Origin: Pseudomonas sp. | GTDB taxonomy: Bacteria > Pseudomonadota > Gammaproteobacteria > Pseudomonadales > Pseudomonadaceae | Assembly (NCBI RefSeq): GCF_030684895.1 | Contig: NZ_JAUXXP010000034.1 | Coordinates: 1-48,104 of the forward strand | Direction of reading: 5' to 3' | DNA: 48,104 bases | In this document: positions 16,737 through 23,849 of the stretch, piece after piece | Layout of the letters: each line of letters begins with the position of its first letter | How positions within the stretch are numbered: position 1 is the stretch's first letter | Notes under the pieces: model-generated | Seen by the model: the letters and a program-made list of their open reading frames with translations, nothing else | Databases searched by the model: none | Told to the model about the DNA's origin: nothing | Translations under genes and position numbers: made by a program

Positions 16737-17858
16737 TCAGCTCTGGCGGTACGGCAACAGCTCGCGGGCCTGCTCTGCATAAACGCGGATGCCGTGTTGT
16801 TCCTCGGAAAGGAAGTTCGCCACGGCCGCACGCAGACCGGGGTGGCGGAGGTAGTGCCAGGAGTGGGTGATAACGGGCTCGAAGCCGCGAATCAGTTTGT
16901 GCTCGCCCTGGGCGCCGGCGTCGAAGCGTTGCAGGCCAGCGCCGATGGCAAAGTCCATGCCCTGATAGAAGCAGGTCTCGAAGTGCAGCCGGTCGAACTC
17001 TGCCAGGCAACCCCAGTAGCGCCCATACAGGCTGTCGCCGCCGACCAGGCTAAAGGCCATGGCCAGCGGTCTACCGACCTGATGGGCGAGTACCACGCGG
17101 ATCATCTCGGGCATGCGCTCGGCCAGCAGGCTGAAGAAGGCGCGCGTCAGGTAGGGTGACTGGCCGCGCACGCGGTAAGTGTTGGCGTAACACAGGTAGA
17201 CGAAATCCCACTCCAGCTCACTGAGCTGATGGCCCTCACGCCAGTCAAATTCGATGCCCAGCCCCGCCACTTGCTCGCGCTCTTTGCGCATCTGCTTGCG
17301 CTTGCGCGAACTGAGTGCATCGAGAAAATCCTGAAAGTCCCGATAGCTGCGGTTGCGCCAGTGAAACTGGCACCCCAGGCGCTGCAACCAACCGTCGCGG
17401 CCCTGCAGCAGGTCATTCTCGGCCTCGGTGGTGAAGTTGATATGCAGGCTCGACAGACCTTGTTGTTCCAGGCCAGCGCTCAGGCCATCGAGCAGTTGCC
17501 CGGCGGCCAGTGGCTCACCCAGCAGGCGCTGACCCGTGACAGGCGAAAAGGGAATCGCGCCAAGCAGCTTGGGGTAATAGTCGATGCCGGCGCGGTGGCA
17601 GGCATCCGCCCAGCCGTGATCGAACACGTACTCACCATAGGAATGGCTTTTCACGTAGCCCGGCATGGCCGCCAGCAGTTGGCCTTGCTCGCCGAGTAGA
17701 GCCGCATGGGCCGGCTGCCAGCCACTGCGCCCGCCAACACTGCCACTGTCCTCCAGCGCCGAGAGAAAAGCATGGCGCAAGAAAGGCTGCGCATCAGTCA
17801 GCAGAGCATCCCACTGACTGGCGGCAATTTCATGGATGGCATTCAGGCGGGTCAGCAA
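16737..17858 (-). CDS. DUF482/COG3146 GNAT-like acyltransferase
   Basis: 373 residues. The N-terminal part contains FLRHAFLSALEDSGSVGGRSGW and the C-terminal half YSHGEYVFDHGWADA-type and GRYWGCLAEFDRLHFETCFYQGMDFAI (around 280-305), then GLQRFDAGAQGEHKLIRGF. These match DUF482 proteins, a FemAB/GNAT-like group of unknown substrate. The stop lies 5 nt from a REP element. The start is weak: TTG at 17858 is the best frame start but has only a poor ribosome site, and no in-frame ATG lies nearby. No operon partner. Confidence 0.8.
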   Translation of the reverse strand: MLTRLNAIHEIAASQWDALLTDAQPFLRHAFLSALEDSGSVGGRSGWQPAHAALLGEQGQLLAAMPGYVKSHSYGEYVFDHGWADACHRAGIDYYPKLLGAIPFSPVTGQRLLGEPLAAGQLLDGLSAGLEQQGLSSLHINFTTEAENDLLQGRDGWLQRLGCQFHWRNRSYRDFQDFLDALSSRKRKQMRKEREQVAGLGIEFDWREGHQLSELEWDFVYLCYANTYRVRGQSPYLTRAFFSLLAERMPEMIRVVLAHQVGRPLAMAFSLVGGDSLYGRYWGCLAEFDRLHFETCFYQGMDFAIGAGLQRFDAGAQGEHKLIRGFEPVITHSWHYLRHPGLRAAVANFLSEEQHGIRVYAEQARELLPYRQS

Positions 17859-18026
17859 TCTCGGCTGCTCAGTGCGGTGGCTAAGGCGGCACTATAGCTG
17901 CAAAGCTCGGTGGCCAGACAGCCGGAGATACCTGCTACAGACCCGCGCCAATCGATACGAAATGGTCATCACTCTGTAACCAAGCACGGCGAAACTCTCT
18001 TGCCAACTTCCTAGGGAGGGAATTCG

Positions 18027-18596
18027 ATGTCCGCCAAAACAACCATTAAACCTTTATCCATTGCCTTGCTCGCAGCCTGCATCAGCGCATGCAGCAGCTA
18101 TTCGACGGCCCCTGCTGCAAAGGCTGAAGCCAGCCTGAACAACGAAGACTGGTACCAGGTGCGTACCGAGGAGAAGCTGTTCCTGTTCGATGACTACAAG
18201 GTCTATCGCGACTTTCTAGTCAGCGGCAATGCACCGGTCATCAAAGACCTGGGCGAGAAGGACAAGTACGGCCAGGAAATTGTTCTGGCCCTGCGCGCTG
18301 ACGATGCCGAGAAAAAGCTGGATGACGTTTCCGCCTACCGCTTCCTGCGCCAAAACATGCCACCAGCCAGTAAGTTCTATGGTGAAATCCGCCAGGACGG
18401 CATGATCTTCGTCGGCCAGCGTTACGGCGACATGATCGACCTGAACAATATCGGCGAACCGATCTTTCGTCACACCGAGATCGCCAGCGGCCCGAAGGGC
18501 GAGCGCGTGATCTACTTGATGCAAAAAGAAGAAAAGAAGCCGGAGTCACTGATCAAACAGTTCCAGCAGAACTACGGCATCACCCCCGCCAGCTGA
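18027..18596 (+). CDS. Putative outer-membrane lipoprotein, unknown function
   Basis: 189 residues. A lipoprotein signal ends ISAC with Cys22 as the lipid-bearing residue. The mature chain has a flexible Ala-rich linker (24-36) and a soluble alpha/beta-like domain with DWYQVRTEEKLFLFDDYKVY and HTEIASGPKGERVIYLM. No family recognised. AGGGAGG lies 9 nt before the ATG. The following hairpin at 18608 probably ends the transcript. Transcribed alone, with a clear gap on both sides. Confidence 0.75.
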   Translation: MSAKTTIKPLSIALLAACISACSSYSTAPAAKAEASLNNEDWYQVRTEEKLFLFDDYKVYRDFLVSGNAPVIKDLGEKDKYGQEIVLALRADDAEKKLDDVSAYRFLRQNMPPASKFYGEIRQDGMIFVGQRYGDMIDLNNIGEPIFRHTEIASGPKGERVIYLMQKEEKKPESLIKQFQQNYGITPAS

Positions 18597-18607
18597 TGCT
18601 GGCCAAC

Positions 18608-18632
18608 TTGGCAGCGGGCAATCCGCTGCCAA
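18608..18632 (+). terminator. Hairpin after the lipoprotein gene
   Basis: TTGGCAGCGG and CCGCTGCCAA pair perfectly (10 bp, 5-nt loop) 12 nt after the stop. No T-run follows (GCCTTCAC), so it is a candidate only. Confidence 0.6.
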
Positions 18633-19511
18633 GCCTTCACAGCCACTCCTGCAGCACAATCCCCCGCTCCGATAACACGCCCTCTTATTCCATGCCCACG
18701 GCTGTGCCCTGAAATAACCTTGCCCCTATTGGGCACCAAACAAGGTTGCGGCAATTTCTCGGCAAGCTGGTCAGTCGCACAGTGCGATCAATGATGAGCA
18801 GCGTCCGCTTGGCCTGAATGGCGTAGCGTATCGGGGCACAAGCCGGCAAGAGCAGCTATGCGCAGGGCACTGCACTCGACGTGCAGCGCATACCTTGTGG
18901 CTAGGGGGTGCCGGTCTCTCCTAACGCGCGTTCTGGATTGCCTAAACACAGGCGCTCAGGTGCCACGCTCAGTCTGTTCTATCGCGACCAGTGGCGGCGG
19001 CTTTTGCGCCGACAGACCAACGCCTTACCGCAGTGGCAGTCGCTCGGCCCCTGATAGTTGCTCTAAAACCTTCGATGTATAGAGCCACAATTACCAGCGC
19101 ACCGCGAAACTGCTGATAGCGCTCGCGCGACAGCCCCCTCGACCACAGTCGTATGCTCATAAAAACGCTCTGTACCTGTTTATTACCTATTGCATGCCAT
19201 GGGCCGCGTGCAGCGTGCGCACCACGCAGGGCTCGTCCGGGCAGTTGGATCGTGCGCGTTCTGCTGAGTCATCCCGAACAGCTATACGGTGCATGAATCG
19301 CGGTAAAACGTAGGGTGGGTTAGGCGCGAACCGGGATCAGGCAAACACCACCGACTTTCAACGCGCCGTAACCCACCATGGCGGTCTACCGGCAAACCGC
19401 AATGGTGGGTTACGCGGCGCCCGAATTGCGTGATGCCGCCCATCACGAGCCTCAGCGCCACTAACCCACCCTACAAAAGCAGCCTGCAACACAGTTTTGG
19501 TACAGCGCCAT
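18633..19511. other. Gene-poor 0.9-kb stretch with a nested repeat
   Basis: No credible gene was found. One short frame starts with GTG 18908 and ends TGA 19054 (48 codons). It has a protein-like C-terminus, YRDQWRRLLRRQTNALPQWQ, which may be the decayed tail of a lost gene; I do not recognise it. The repeat at 19310-19474 is described separately. The rest shows only short stem-loops. Confidence 0.4.
19310..19474. repeat. Nested palindromic repeat with GTAGGGTGGGTTAG ends
   Basis: GTAGGGTGGGTTAG (19310-19323) and CTAACCCACCCTAC (19461-19474) are a perfect 14-bp terminal inverted repeat. Inside, GTAACCCACCAT (19368-19379) and ATGGTGGGTTAC (19402-19413) form a second inverted pair. The GTGGGTTA core thus occurs four times. 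Its form suggests a non-coding palindromic element of the MITE or REP type. Confidence 0.7.
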
Positions 19512-19537
19512 AAAAAAGCCCCGCACAAGGCGGGGCT
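19512..19537 (-). terminator. Terminator after the porin gene
   Basis: On the minus strand AGCCCCGC...GCGGGGCT forms a stem followed by TTTTTT, 35 nt after the porin stop. Confidence 0.85.
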
Positions 19538-19571
19538 ATCAAAGGAGCAGCGAAAACGAAGTTACAGCTTA

Positions 19572-20924
19572 TTAGAAGACGTACTGGGCACGTATGGAGA
19601 TAGCATTGCCACTATCATCGGTGTCGCCGGCAGCAAAACGACCTGGCTGCAACTTGACGGTGTCATTGTCAGTCGAAGTCATCAGGTAGTTGGCCGATAC
19701 CTTGACCGCCTCGTTGACGTACCAGTTGACACCCAAGGTATGCACCTTAGCTTCGGTTTCGTCGATGGTGACACCGCCCACAGTGGCCATGATGTCATCG
19801 TCCTGCACATTCAGGTTGTCGTAACGGTAGAAGACTTCCCAAGCGCCGGTTTGCTTGTTGCTCGGCTTGATGGAGTCAAACTTGGCACCGTCCAGTTTGT
19901 AGATGCGCGACTCACCCGTCAGGGTGTAAGCCAGCTGTACGTTATAGCCGGTAGCTTCGCGATCACCGTTAGCCGCATAGCCACCCAGGTTGCGCTTGAG
20001 GTATTCACTCTGCACGGAGAACGGGCCGGTCATATACGCGAACTCGAGCCCCACTACCGCATCGTCCTCGAAGCCGGCAGCATCGCTGTTACCCAGGCTC
20101 AGTGCGCCCGAGTTTACGTTGGTGGCGTTCTCGGTTAGACCACGCACACCCAGACGCGAGGTGATGGCACCGTTGAAACGGGTGCCGTCACGCTCGTTGC
20201 CGTAACTGCGTTTGGCATAGTCAAGACCGAAGTGCAGTACTTGGTTCTCGCTGACAATTGGCGCGAACACGCCACGAACGAAGAAGCTGTTGACGTCCTT
20301 GCCGTTCTCATCTTCGAGGCTGTTGCTGGAGTCCTGCTGCTGCACGCTGGCAGAGCCATAGAACATCCCGGCAGTGGTGCCGTTAACCTGAATACCCATG
20401 CCGCCTTCGTGGTCGGTGGTCCACGATGCCAGATCCAGAATTGCCGAACGCTCAATAGCGGTAACCCACTTGGAGCTGGTGGCCTTTTCCAGGCTGAAGT
20501 CCGGGTCGAAACGACCGATGCGGATATTAACCGGGGCAAAACCGGTGTAAGTGATGGAGGCTTCGTCGAACTTGTTGCTGCCGCTGCGGTTATCACCGAA
20601 GTCGACGTTCATCTGGTATTTCCAGTCCTTGTAGTTACCACCGAACTCCAGCTGGGCGCGACGCAGGTACGCCTCATTACCGGTCTCGTTGTTGGTGGTA
20701 TAGAAACCGTCGAACGAATCGAAGTCAGCCTGGATACGGCCACCCAGCTTGAAGCTGTATTGCTTATCGGTGGTAGCGACTTCCAGACCGCCCTTGGTCT
20801 TGATAACGATATCGGTACCGTCAGTGGTAACAGTACCTGCGAAAGCCTGGGTGGAAACGGCCAGTGCCAGAGCGCTGGTTGCGAAGCCGGCCACTACTCC
20901 ACGAAAGCTGTGCTTACGGATCAT
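19572..20924 (-). CDS. OprP/OprO-family outer-membrane porin
   Basis: 450 residues. Signal peptide 1-29 (cut after AFA), then a 16-strand-type beta-barrel with repeated alternating motifs: YSFKLGGRIQADFDSFDGFY, YLRRAQLEFGG, VNIRIGRFDPDF and AWEVFYRYDNLN. It ends in AQYVF with the C-terminal Phe that signals barrel assembly. This matches the phosphate/polyphosphate-selective OprP/OprO group. Ion choice needs the arginine ladder, which I cannot place with certainty. The ATG at 20924 is the natural start. Own terminator, no partner gene. A single PhoB half-site (21044) hints at phosphate control. Confidence 0.85.
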   Translation of the reverse strand: MIRKHSFRGVVAGFATSALALAVSTQAFAGTVTTDGTDIVIKTKGGLEVATTDKQYSFKLGGRIQADFDSFDGFYTTNNETGNEAYLRRAQLEFGGNYKDWKYQMNVDFGDNRSGSNKFDEASITYTGFAPVNIRIGRFDPDFSLEKATSSKWVTAIERSAILDLASWTTDHEGGMGIQVNGTTAGMFYGSASVQQQDSSNSLEDENGKDVNSFFVRGVFAPIVSENQVLHFGLDYAKRSYGNERDGTRFNGAITSRLGVRGLTENATNVNSGALSLGNSDAAGFEDDAVVGLEFAYMTGPFSVQSEYLKRNLGGYAANGDREATGYNVQLAYTLTGESRIYKLDGAKFDSIKPSNKQTGAWEVFYRYDNLNVQDDDIMATVGGVTIDETEAKVHTLGVNWYVNEAVKVSANYLMTSTDNDTVKLQPGRFAAGDTDDSGNAISIRAQYVF

Positions 20925-21043
20925 CGAAGATTCCCCTAATGGTCTTTAAGTGTTGAAAACACCCGAGCGTCTGGGCTCGTTCGTGCTGGAGGGAATCTTG
21001 GCGACGGGATATTTCAGGGCAGTTGCTGATATATAAATATTTG

Positions 21044-21050
21044 ATGACAG
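21044..21050 (-). promoter_or_regulatory. Single PhoB half-site upstream of the porin
   Basis: CTGTCAT on the minus strand, 120 nt before the porin start, equals one half of a pho box. The second half-site expected 11 nt away is absent (AT-rich TATTTATAT instead). It may be a degenerate pho box or chance. Confidence 0.25.
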
Positions 21051-21112
21051 CGGAACTTTTTACTTCCTTTACCTATAAGCAGTGAAAATCGCTCTAGACC
21101 GGCGCTTCCAGC

Positions 21113-21139
21113 GGCCCACCGCCCTTGCAGCGGCGGGCC
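21113..21139 (-). terminator. Stem-loop after the DoxX gene
   Basis: On the minus strand GGCCCGCCGC and GGCGGTGGGCC form a GC-rich imperfect stem 10 nt past the operon stop. No T-run. It may end or stabilise the RiPP operon transcript. Confidence 0.4.
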
Positions 21140-21148
21140 ATATTCGAC

Positions 21149-21748
21149 TCAAGGCTGCTGACGCAATGCCCGGTTAAACCAATAGTCCAGGCTTAACCAA
21201 CGCCCGGCGCCACTGAAAAACAGCGTCACCAGCATCACCAGGTAGGTGGCGGCAAACTCGATGCCGTTGTTCAGCACCACCAGCTTGCCGCTGCTGGTCA
21301 GCCAGTCGTAATTGCCATGTTCCTTGAGCAGCTCGCGCGCGCGCGCAAGCTTGTCCACCGAATCCAACACCCGCTCATTGGCGAACGGCGCGCTGGCATC
21401 GGCAATCGCCTGCCAGCCGTAGGGCAGGTGCACGGCGAAGATCGCCACCAGCATGGTGACGATCAACGGAATACTCACCCAGCGTACCGCCAGGCCAAAC
21501 AACAGCAGCAGCGCCCCGCCCGCCTCAGTCAGGGCCGCCGCCCAGGCCAGCAGCTCGGGGAATGGCAAACCCAGCCCCCAGTCAGGGTTGCCAAACCAGG
21601 CGGCGGTGGCATCGATATCGGCCAGCTTGTGCATGCCCGCCATCCAGAACACCGGCACCAGATACAGGCGCAGCAGCAACGGGCCAATAAAATCGAGGCG
21701 GCGAGTAGCGTCCAGGGCATCCTGGAGACGATTGAAAAAGCTCAGCAT
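21149..21748 (-). CDS. DoxX/HvfX-type membrane protein of the RiPP operon
   Basis: 199 residues with four or five membrane segments: LLLRLYLVPVFWMAGMHKLAD (about 25-45), LAWAAALTEAGGALLLLFGLAV, PLIVTMLVAIFAVHLPYGW, and a last helix near the C-terminus after KLVVLNNGIEFAATYLVML. This is the DoxX fold seen as the fourth gene of Hvf/bufferin/gig operons, where it is thought to help copper handling or redox at the membrane. GGAG lies 7 nt before the ATG at 21748. It follows the DUF2063 gene after 53 nt. Distinct His residues (GMHK, AVHLP) could bind metal but that is inferred. Confidence 0.85.
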   Translation of the reverse strand: MLSFFNRLQDALDATRRLDFIGPLLLRLYLVPVFWMAGMHKLADIDATAAWFGNPDWGLGLPFPELLAWAAALTEAGGALLLLFGLAVRWVSIPLIVTMLVAIFAVHLPYGWQAIADASAPFANERVLDSVDKLARARELLKEHGNYDWLTSSGKLVVLNNGIEFAATYLVMLVTLFFSGAGRWLSLDYWFNRALRQQP

Positions 21749-21801
21749 GGTGAATCTCCACAAGCCGGCGCGTGGCGCCGAGGGTCAGGTACTGCGAGGG
21801 G

Positions 21802-22500
21802 TTAAGGGCGCCAGATGCCCTGGCGTTGCCAGTCATCCAGCAGGGTTTTGGCATTGTTGAAATAAGCGTTGTCGGCGCTTAGCCCATGTTGCTGCGCCAG
21901 CTCCAGCAGGGCGTGCTTAGCAGGCTCACCGGTCTGCAGGCGCGCCGCCAGTTGATAGGCGAATGGGCTGAGCTGCATAAAGCGCACCCTGTCCTGCCCA
22001 TCGCGCCAGACCAGCAAGCAGGTAGGCTCGTCCGGCGGCGTTGCCGGCTGGAAGTCGCCACCAATACGCTGCACCGGCCACTGATAGGCCAGCGGCCAGG
22101 CCAGTGGCGACCAGCCCTGTGTGGGCAGCTCGGCTTCGCTGACGTCCAGCGCCAACTCGACCCACTCGTAATGCGCCAGCTCCAGAATAAACGGCGGATC
22201 ACCCGCCTCGGCGACATAGCCCTGCTGCAACCAGGCGAGAAACTCCTGACTGATCTGCAGAAAATACGGCGTGCGCGCCTGATGCTCGGCGATAAAACTG
22301 CGCACCAGGCGCTGCCAGCGACTGGCCTCGATCAGCCGCTGCAGCACGGGGAAGGCGCCGCTGATAAAGCCTTCGATATTGTTGAAGAACAGCTCTTCGT
22401 ACACCGCCATACGCTCGGCACTAATACCATCGAGCAGCGGCTGCTCTGCCGGTTGGCGAATCCGCGCGGCAAACGCGCGCTGCGCTTCGACGCCACTCAT
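21802..22500 (-). CDS. HvfC-type RiPP maturation partner (DUF2063)
   Basis: 232 residues. The N-terminal DUF2063 domain (about 5-100) has AERMAVYEELFFNNIEGFIS and FPVLQRLIEASRWQRLVRSF. The C-terminal part (about 105-232) looks like a peptide-binding winged region, with PFILELAHYEWVELALDVSE. In the Haemophilus HvfB/HvfC pair this protein is the partner that delivers the precursor to the DUF692 enzyme. Here its ATG overlaps the DUF692 stop by 4 nt (22497-22500), so the two are translationally coupled and probably form a complex. Confidence 0.85.
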   Translation of the reverse strand: MSGVEAQRAFAARIRQPAEQPLLDGISAERMAVYEELFFNNIEGFISGAFPVLQRLIEASRWQRLVRSFIAEHQARTPYFLQISQEFLAWLQQGYVAEAGDPPFILELAHYEWVELALDVSEAELPTQGWSPLAWPLAYQWPVQRIGGDFQPATPPDEPTCLLVWRDGQDRVRFMQLSPFAYQLAARLQTGEPAKHALLELAQQHGLSADNAYFNNAKTLLDDWQRQGIWRP

Positions 22501-23339
22501 GTGCCGTAACTCCGTAACGGTGCCGCTGCCGTTTGCAGCTGACGAATCTGCGCCACCTCGGCATACAACTCGGCAATCGGCGGGAAGTTGAAGTCGCGTT
22601 CCAGCAAGGTCGGGCGCACGCCGTGCACGGCGTAGGCCTGTTCCAGCAGCGCCCAGACCGGGTCGATCACCGGGGCGCCGTGGGTGTCGATTTTCAGATC
22701 ATGGGCCTCATCGTAATGCCCGGCCACATGCAGATAGGCGATGCGCGCACTGGGCATGGCCGCGATATAGGCCGGCGCAGCGAAGTTGAAATTGATGCTG
22801 TTAACGAAGACGTTATTCACGTCCAGCAACAGCTGGCAGTCGGCCTCATCCAGCACCGCGCGGACAAACGCCGCTTCATCCAGCTCGCCCGGCAACTGTG
22901 CGTAGGCCGAGACGTTCTCGATAATCAGCGGTCGTTCCAGCACGTCCTGCACGATACGCACGCGCTCGGCAATGCGCAGCACCGACTCCTCGGAAAACGG
23001 CAGCGGCATCAGGTCATACAGCTGGCCATGGTCGGCACAGGCCGACAGGTGCTCGCTGTAACCGCGCACGCCATGCAGATCAAGAAAGCCCTTGATGGCC
23101 TTAAGCAGCTCAATATCCAGCGGGGCAAAACCACCGAGGTTGAGGGACAGGCCATGGCAGAGCAGCGGTAGGCGTTCGCTCAGGGCACGCAATTGCTTGC
23201 CCAGGCGCCCGCCGACACCGATCCAGTTCTCCGGCGCCAGCTCGAGGAAGTCCACCTCGCCTGCGCTGCAGTCCTGCAGCGCACCCAGCAGGCCGCGCCG
23301 CAGGCCCAGCCCGGCACCGTTAACGAAATCCATCTGCAT
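22497..23339 (-). CDS. HvfB-type MNIO enzyme (DUF692)
   Basis: 280 residues with a TIM-barrel fold. Probable iron ligands of the multinuclear non-heme iron oxidases are all present: His62 (LLCHGLSLNLGG), Glu96 (YSEHLS), Glu141 (IIENVS), Asp173 and Asn175/176 (LLLDVNNVF), His204/His208 (LHVAGHYDE), Asp218/His220 (DTHG) and Glu247 (LLERDFN). Homologs convert precursor cysteines to oxazolone-thioamide groups using oxygen and iron. AGGGG lies 6 nt before the ATG at 23339. It starts 23 nt after the precursor stop and overlaps the DUF2063 start, in the order A-B-C-DoxX. Confidence 0.9.
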   Translation of the reverse strand: MQMDFVNGAGLGLRRGLLGALQDCSAGEVDFLELAPENWIGVGGRLGKQLRALSERLPLLCHGLSLNLGGFAPLDIELLKAIKGFLDLHGVRGYSEHLSACADHGQLYDLMPLPFSEESVLRIAERVRIVQDVLERPLIIENVSAYAQLPGELDEAAFVRAVLDEADCQLLLDVNNVFVNSINFNFAAPAYIAAMPSARIAYLHVAGHYDEAHDLKIDTHGAPVIDPVWALLEQAYAVHGVRPTLLERDFNFPPIAELYAEVAQIRQLQTAAAPLRSYGT

Positions 23340-23362
23340 ACTCTGCCCCTGTACTCAGTCTG

Positions 23363-23647
23363 TTACTCGGCTTTCTTGTCGGCGCCGCACTTGCCTTCAC
23401 CGCATTTGCCCTCGCCTTCGGCCTTGGCTTCGCCACCGCACTTACCTTCACCCTCGGCTTTCTTCATTTCGCCGCCGCATTTGCCTTCGCCACAGCTGCC
23501 TTCGGCGGATTTTTCGCCCGCTGCCAGGCTGTAGCCGCTGCTCAGCTCCTGCGCGGCAAACGGGTTGCTCGCGGCCTGCACGCTAAATGCGGCGCTGCTC
23601 AGCAGTACCGCGCCCAGGGATGCAACAACAGTGTTCAGATGGTTCAT
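23363..23647 (-). CDS. HvfA/bufferin-type Cys-rich RiPP precursor
   Basis: 94 residues. A Sec-type signal peptide (1-25, ending FSVQA) is followed by a short linker, then five Cys in one EGSCG (49-53) and four EGKCG motifs (54-58, 67-71, 79-83, 84-88), separated by Gly/Glu/Lys/Ala stretches. Related precursors are modified at these Cys by the MNIO complex to copper-binding oxazolone/thioamide residues and are exported to the periplasm. A canonical TTGGAG lies 7 nt before the ATG at 23647; the longer frame to 23701 is rejected. It heads the operon and is divergent from plsB. A role in copper storage or buffering is inferred from the family. Confidence 0.9.
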   Translation of the reverse strand: MNHLNTVVASLGAVLLSSAAFSVQAASNPFAAQELSSGYSLAAGEKSAEGSCGEGKCGGEMKKAEGEGKCGGEAKAEGEGKCGEGKCGADKKAE

Positions 23648-23701
23648 GGCAACGCTCCAATGGTGGTTCACAGTAGCGGCCGATTGGCTGCCTCGACCCA
23701 A

Positions 23702-23729
23702 TAGACGAGGCCGACAGGCGGCTGTTACA
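23702..23729 (-). promoter_or_regulatory. Candidate ECF-sigma promoter of the RiPP operon
   Basis: On the minus strand TGTAACA (23723-23729) and CGTCTA (23702-23707) are separated by 16 nt between GTAAC and CGTC, matching the common ECF pattern (GTAAC at -35, CGTC at -10). It lies 55 nt upstream of the precursor ATG. Related gig/bufferin operons use ECF sigma factors. No ECF sigma or anti-sigma gene is seen in this window. Confidence 0.45.
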
Positions 23730-23813
23730 GATAACCCTTAAAAAGAATTCCGCGCGGGCTAAACCCTAGAAGATTTTTGCCGCCAGCCAAGCGATCCGGC
23801 ACACTACGCCCCC

Positions 23814-23827
23814 CGAGCAAATGCTCG
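23814..23827 (+). terminator. Short hairpin with T-run ahead of plsB
   Basis: CGAGC and GCTCG (5-bp stem, AAAT loop) are followed by TTTT, 20 nt before the plsB start. It could be a leader attenuator or a chance palindrome. Confidence 0.3.
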
Positions 23828-23849
23828 TTTTCAAGCCTGCAGACTCCGT

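Noticed and set aside
23363..23600. Cys/Gly repeats as low-complexity noise
   Set aside because: The EG(K/S)CG spacing, signal peptide and adjacent DUF692/DUF2063 genes make this a real RiPP precursor.
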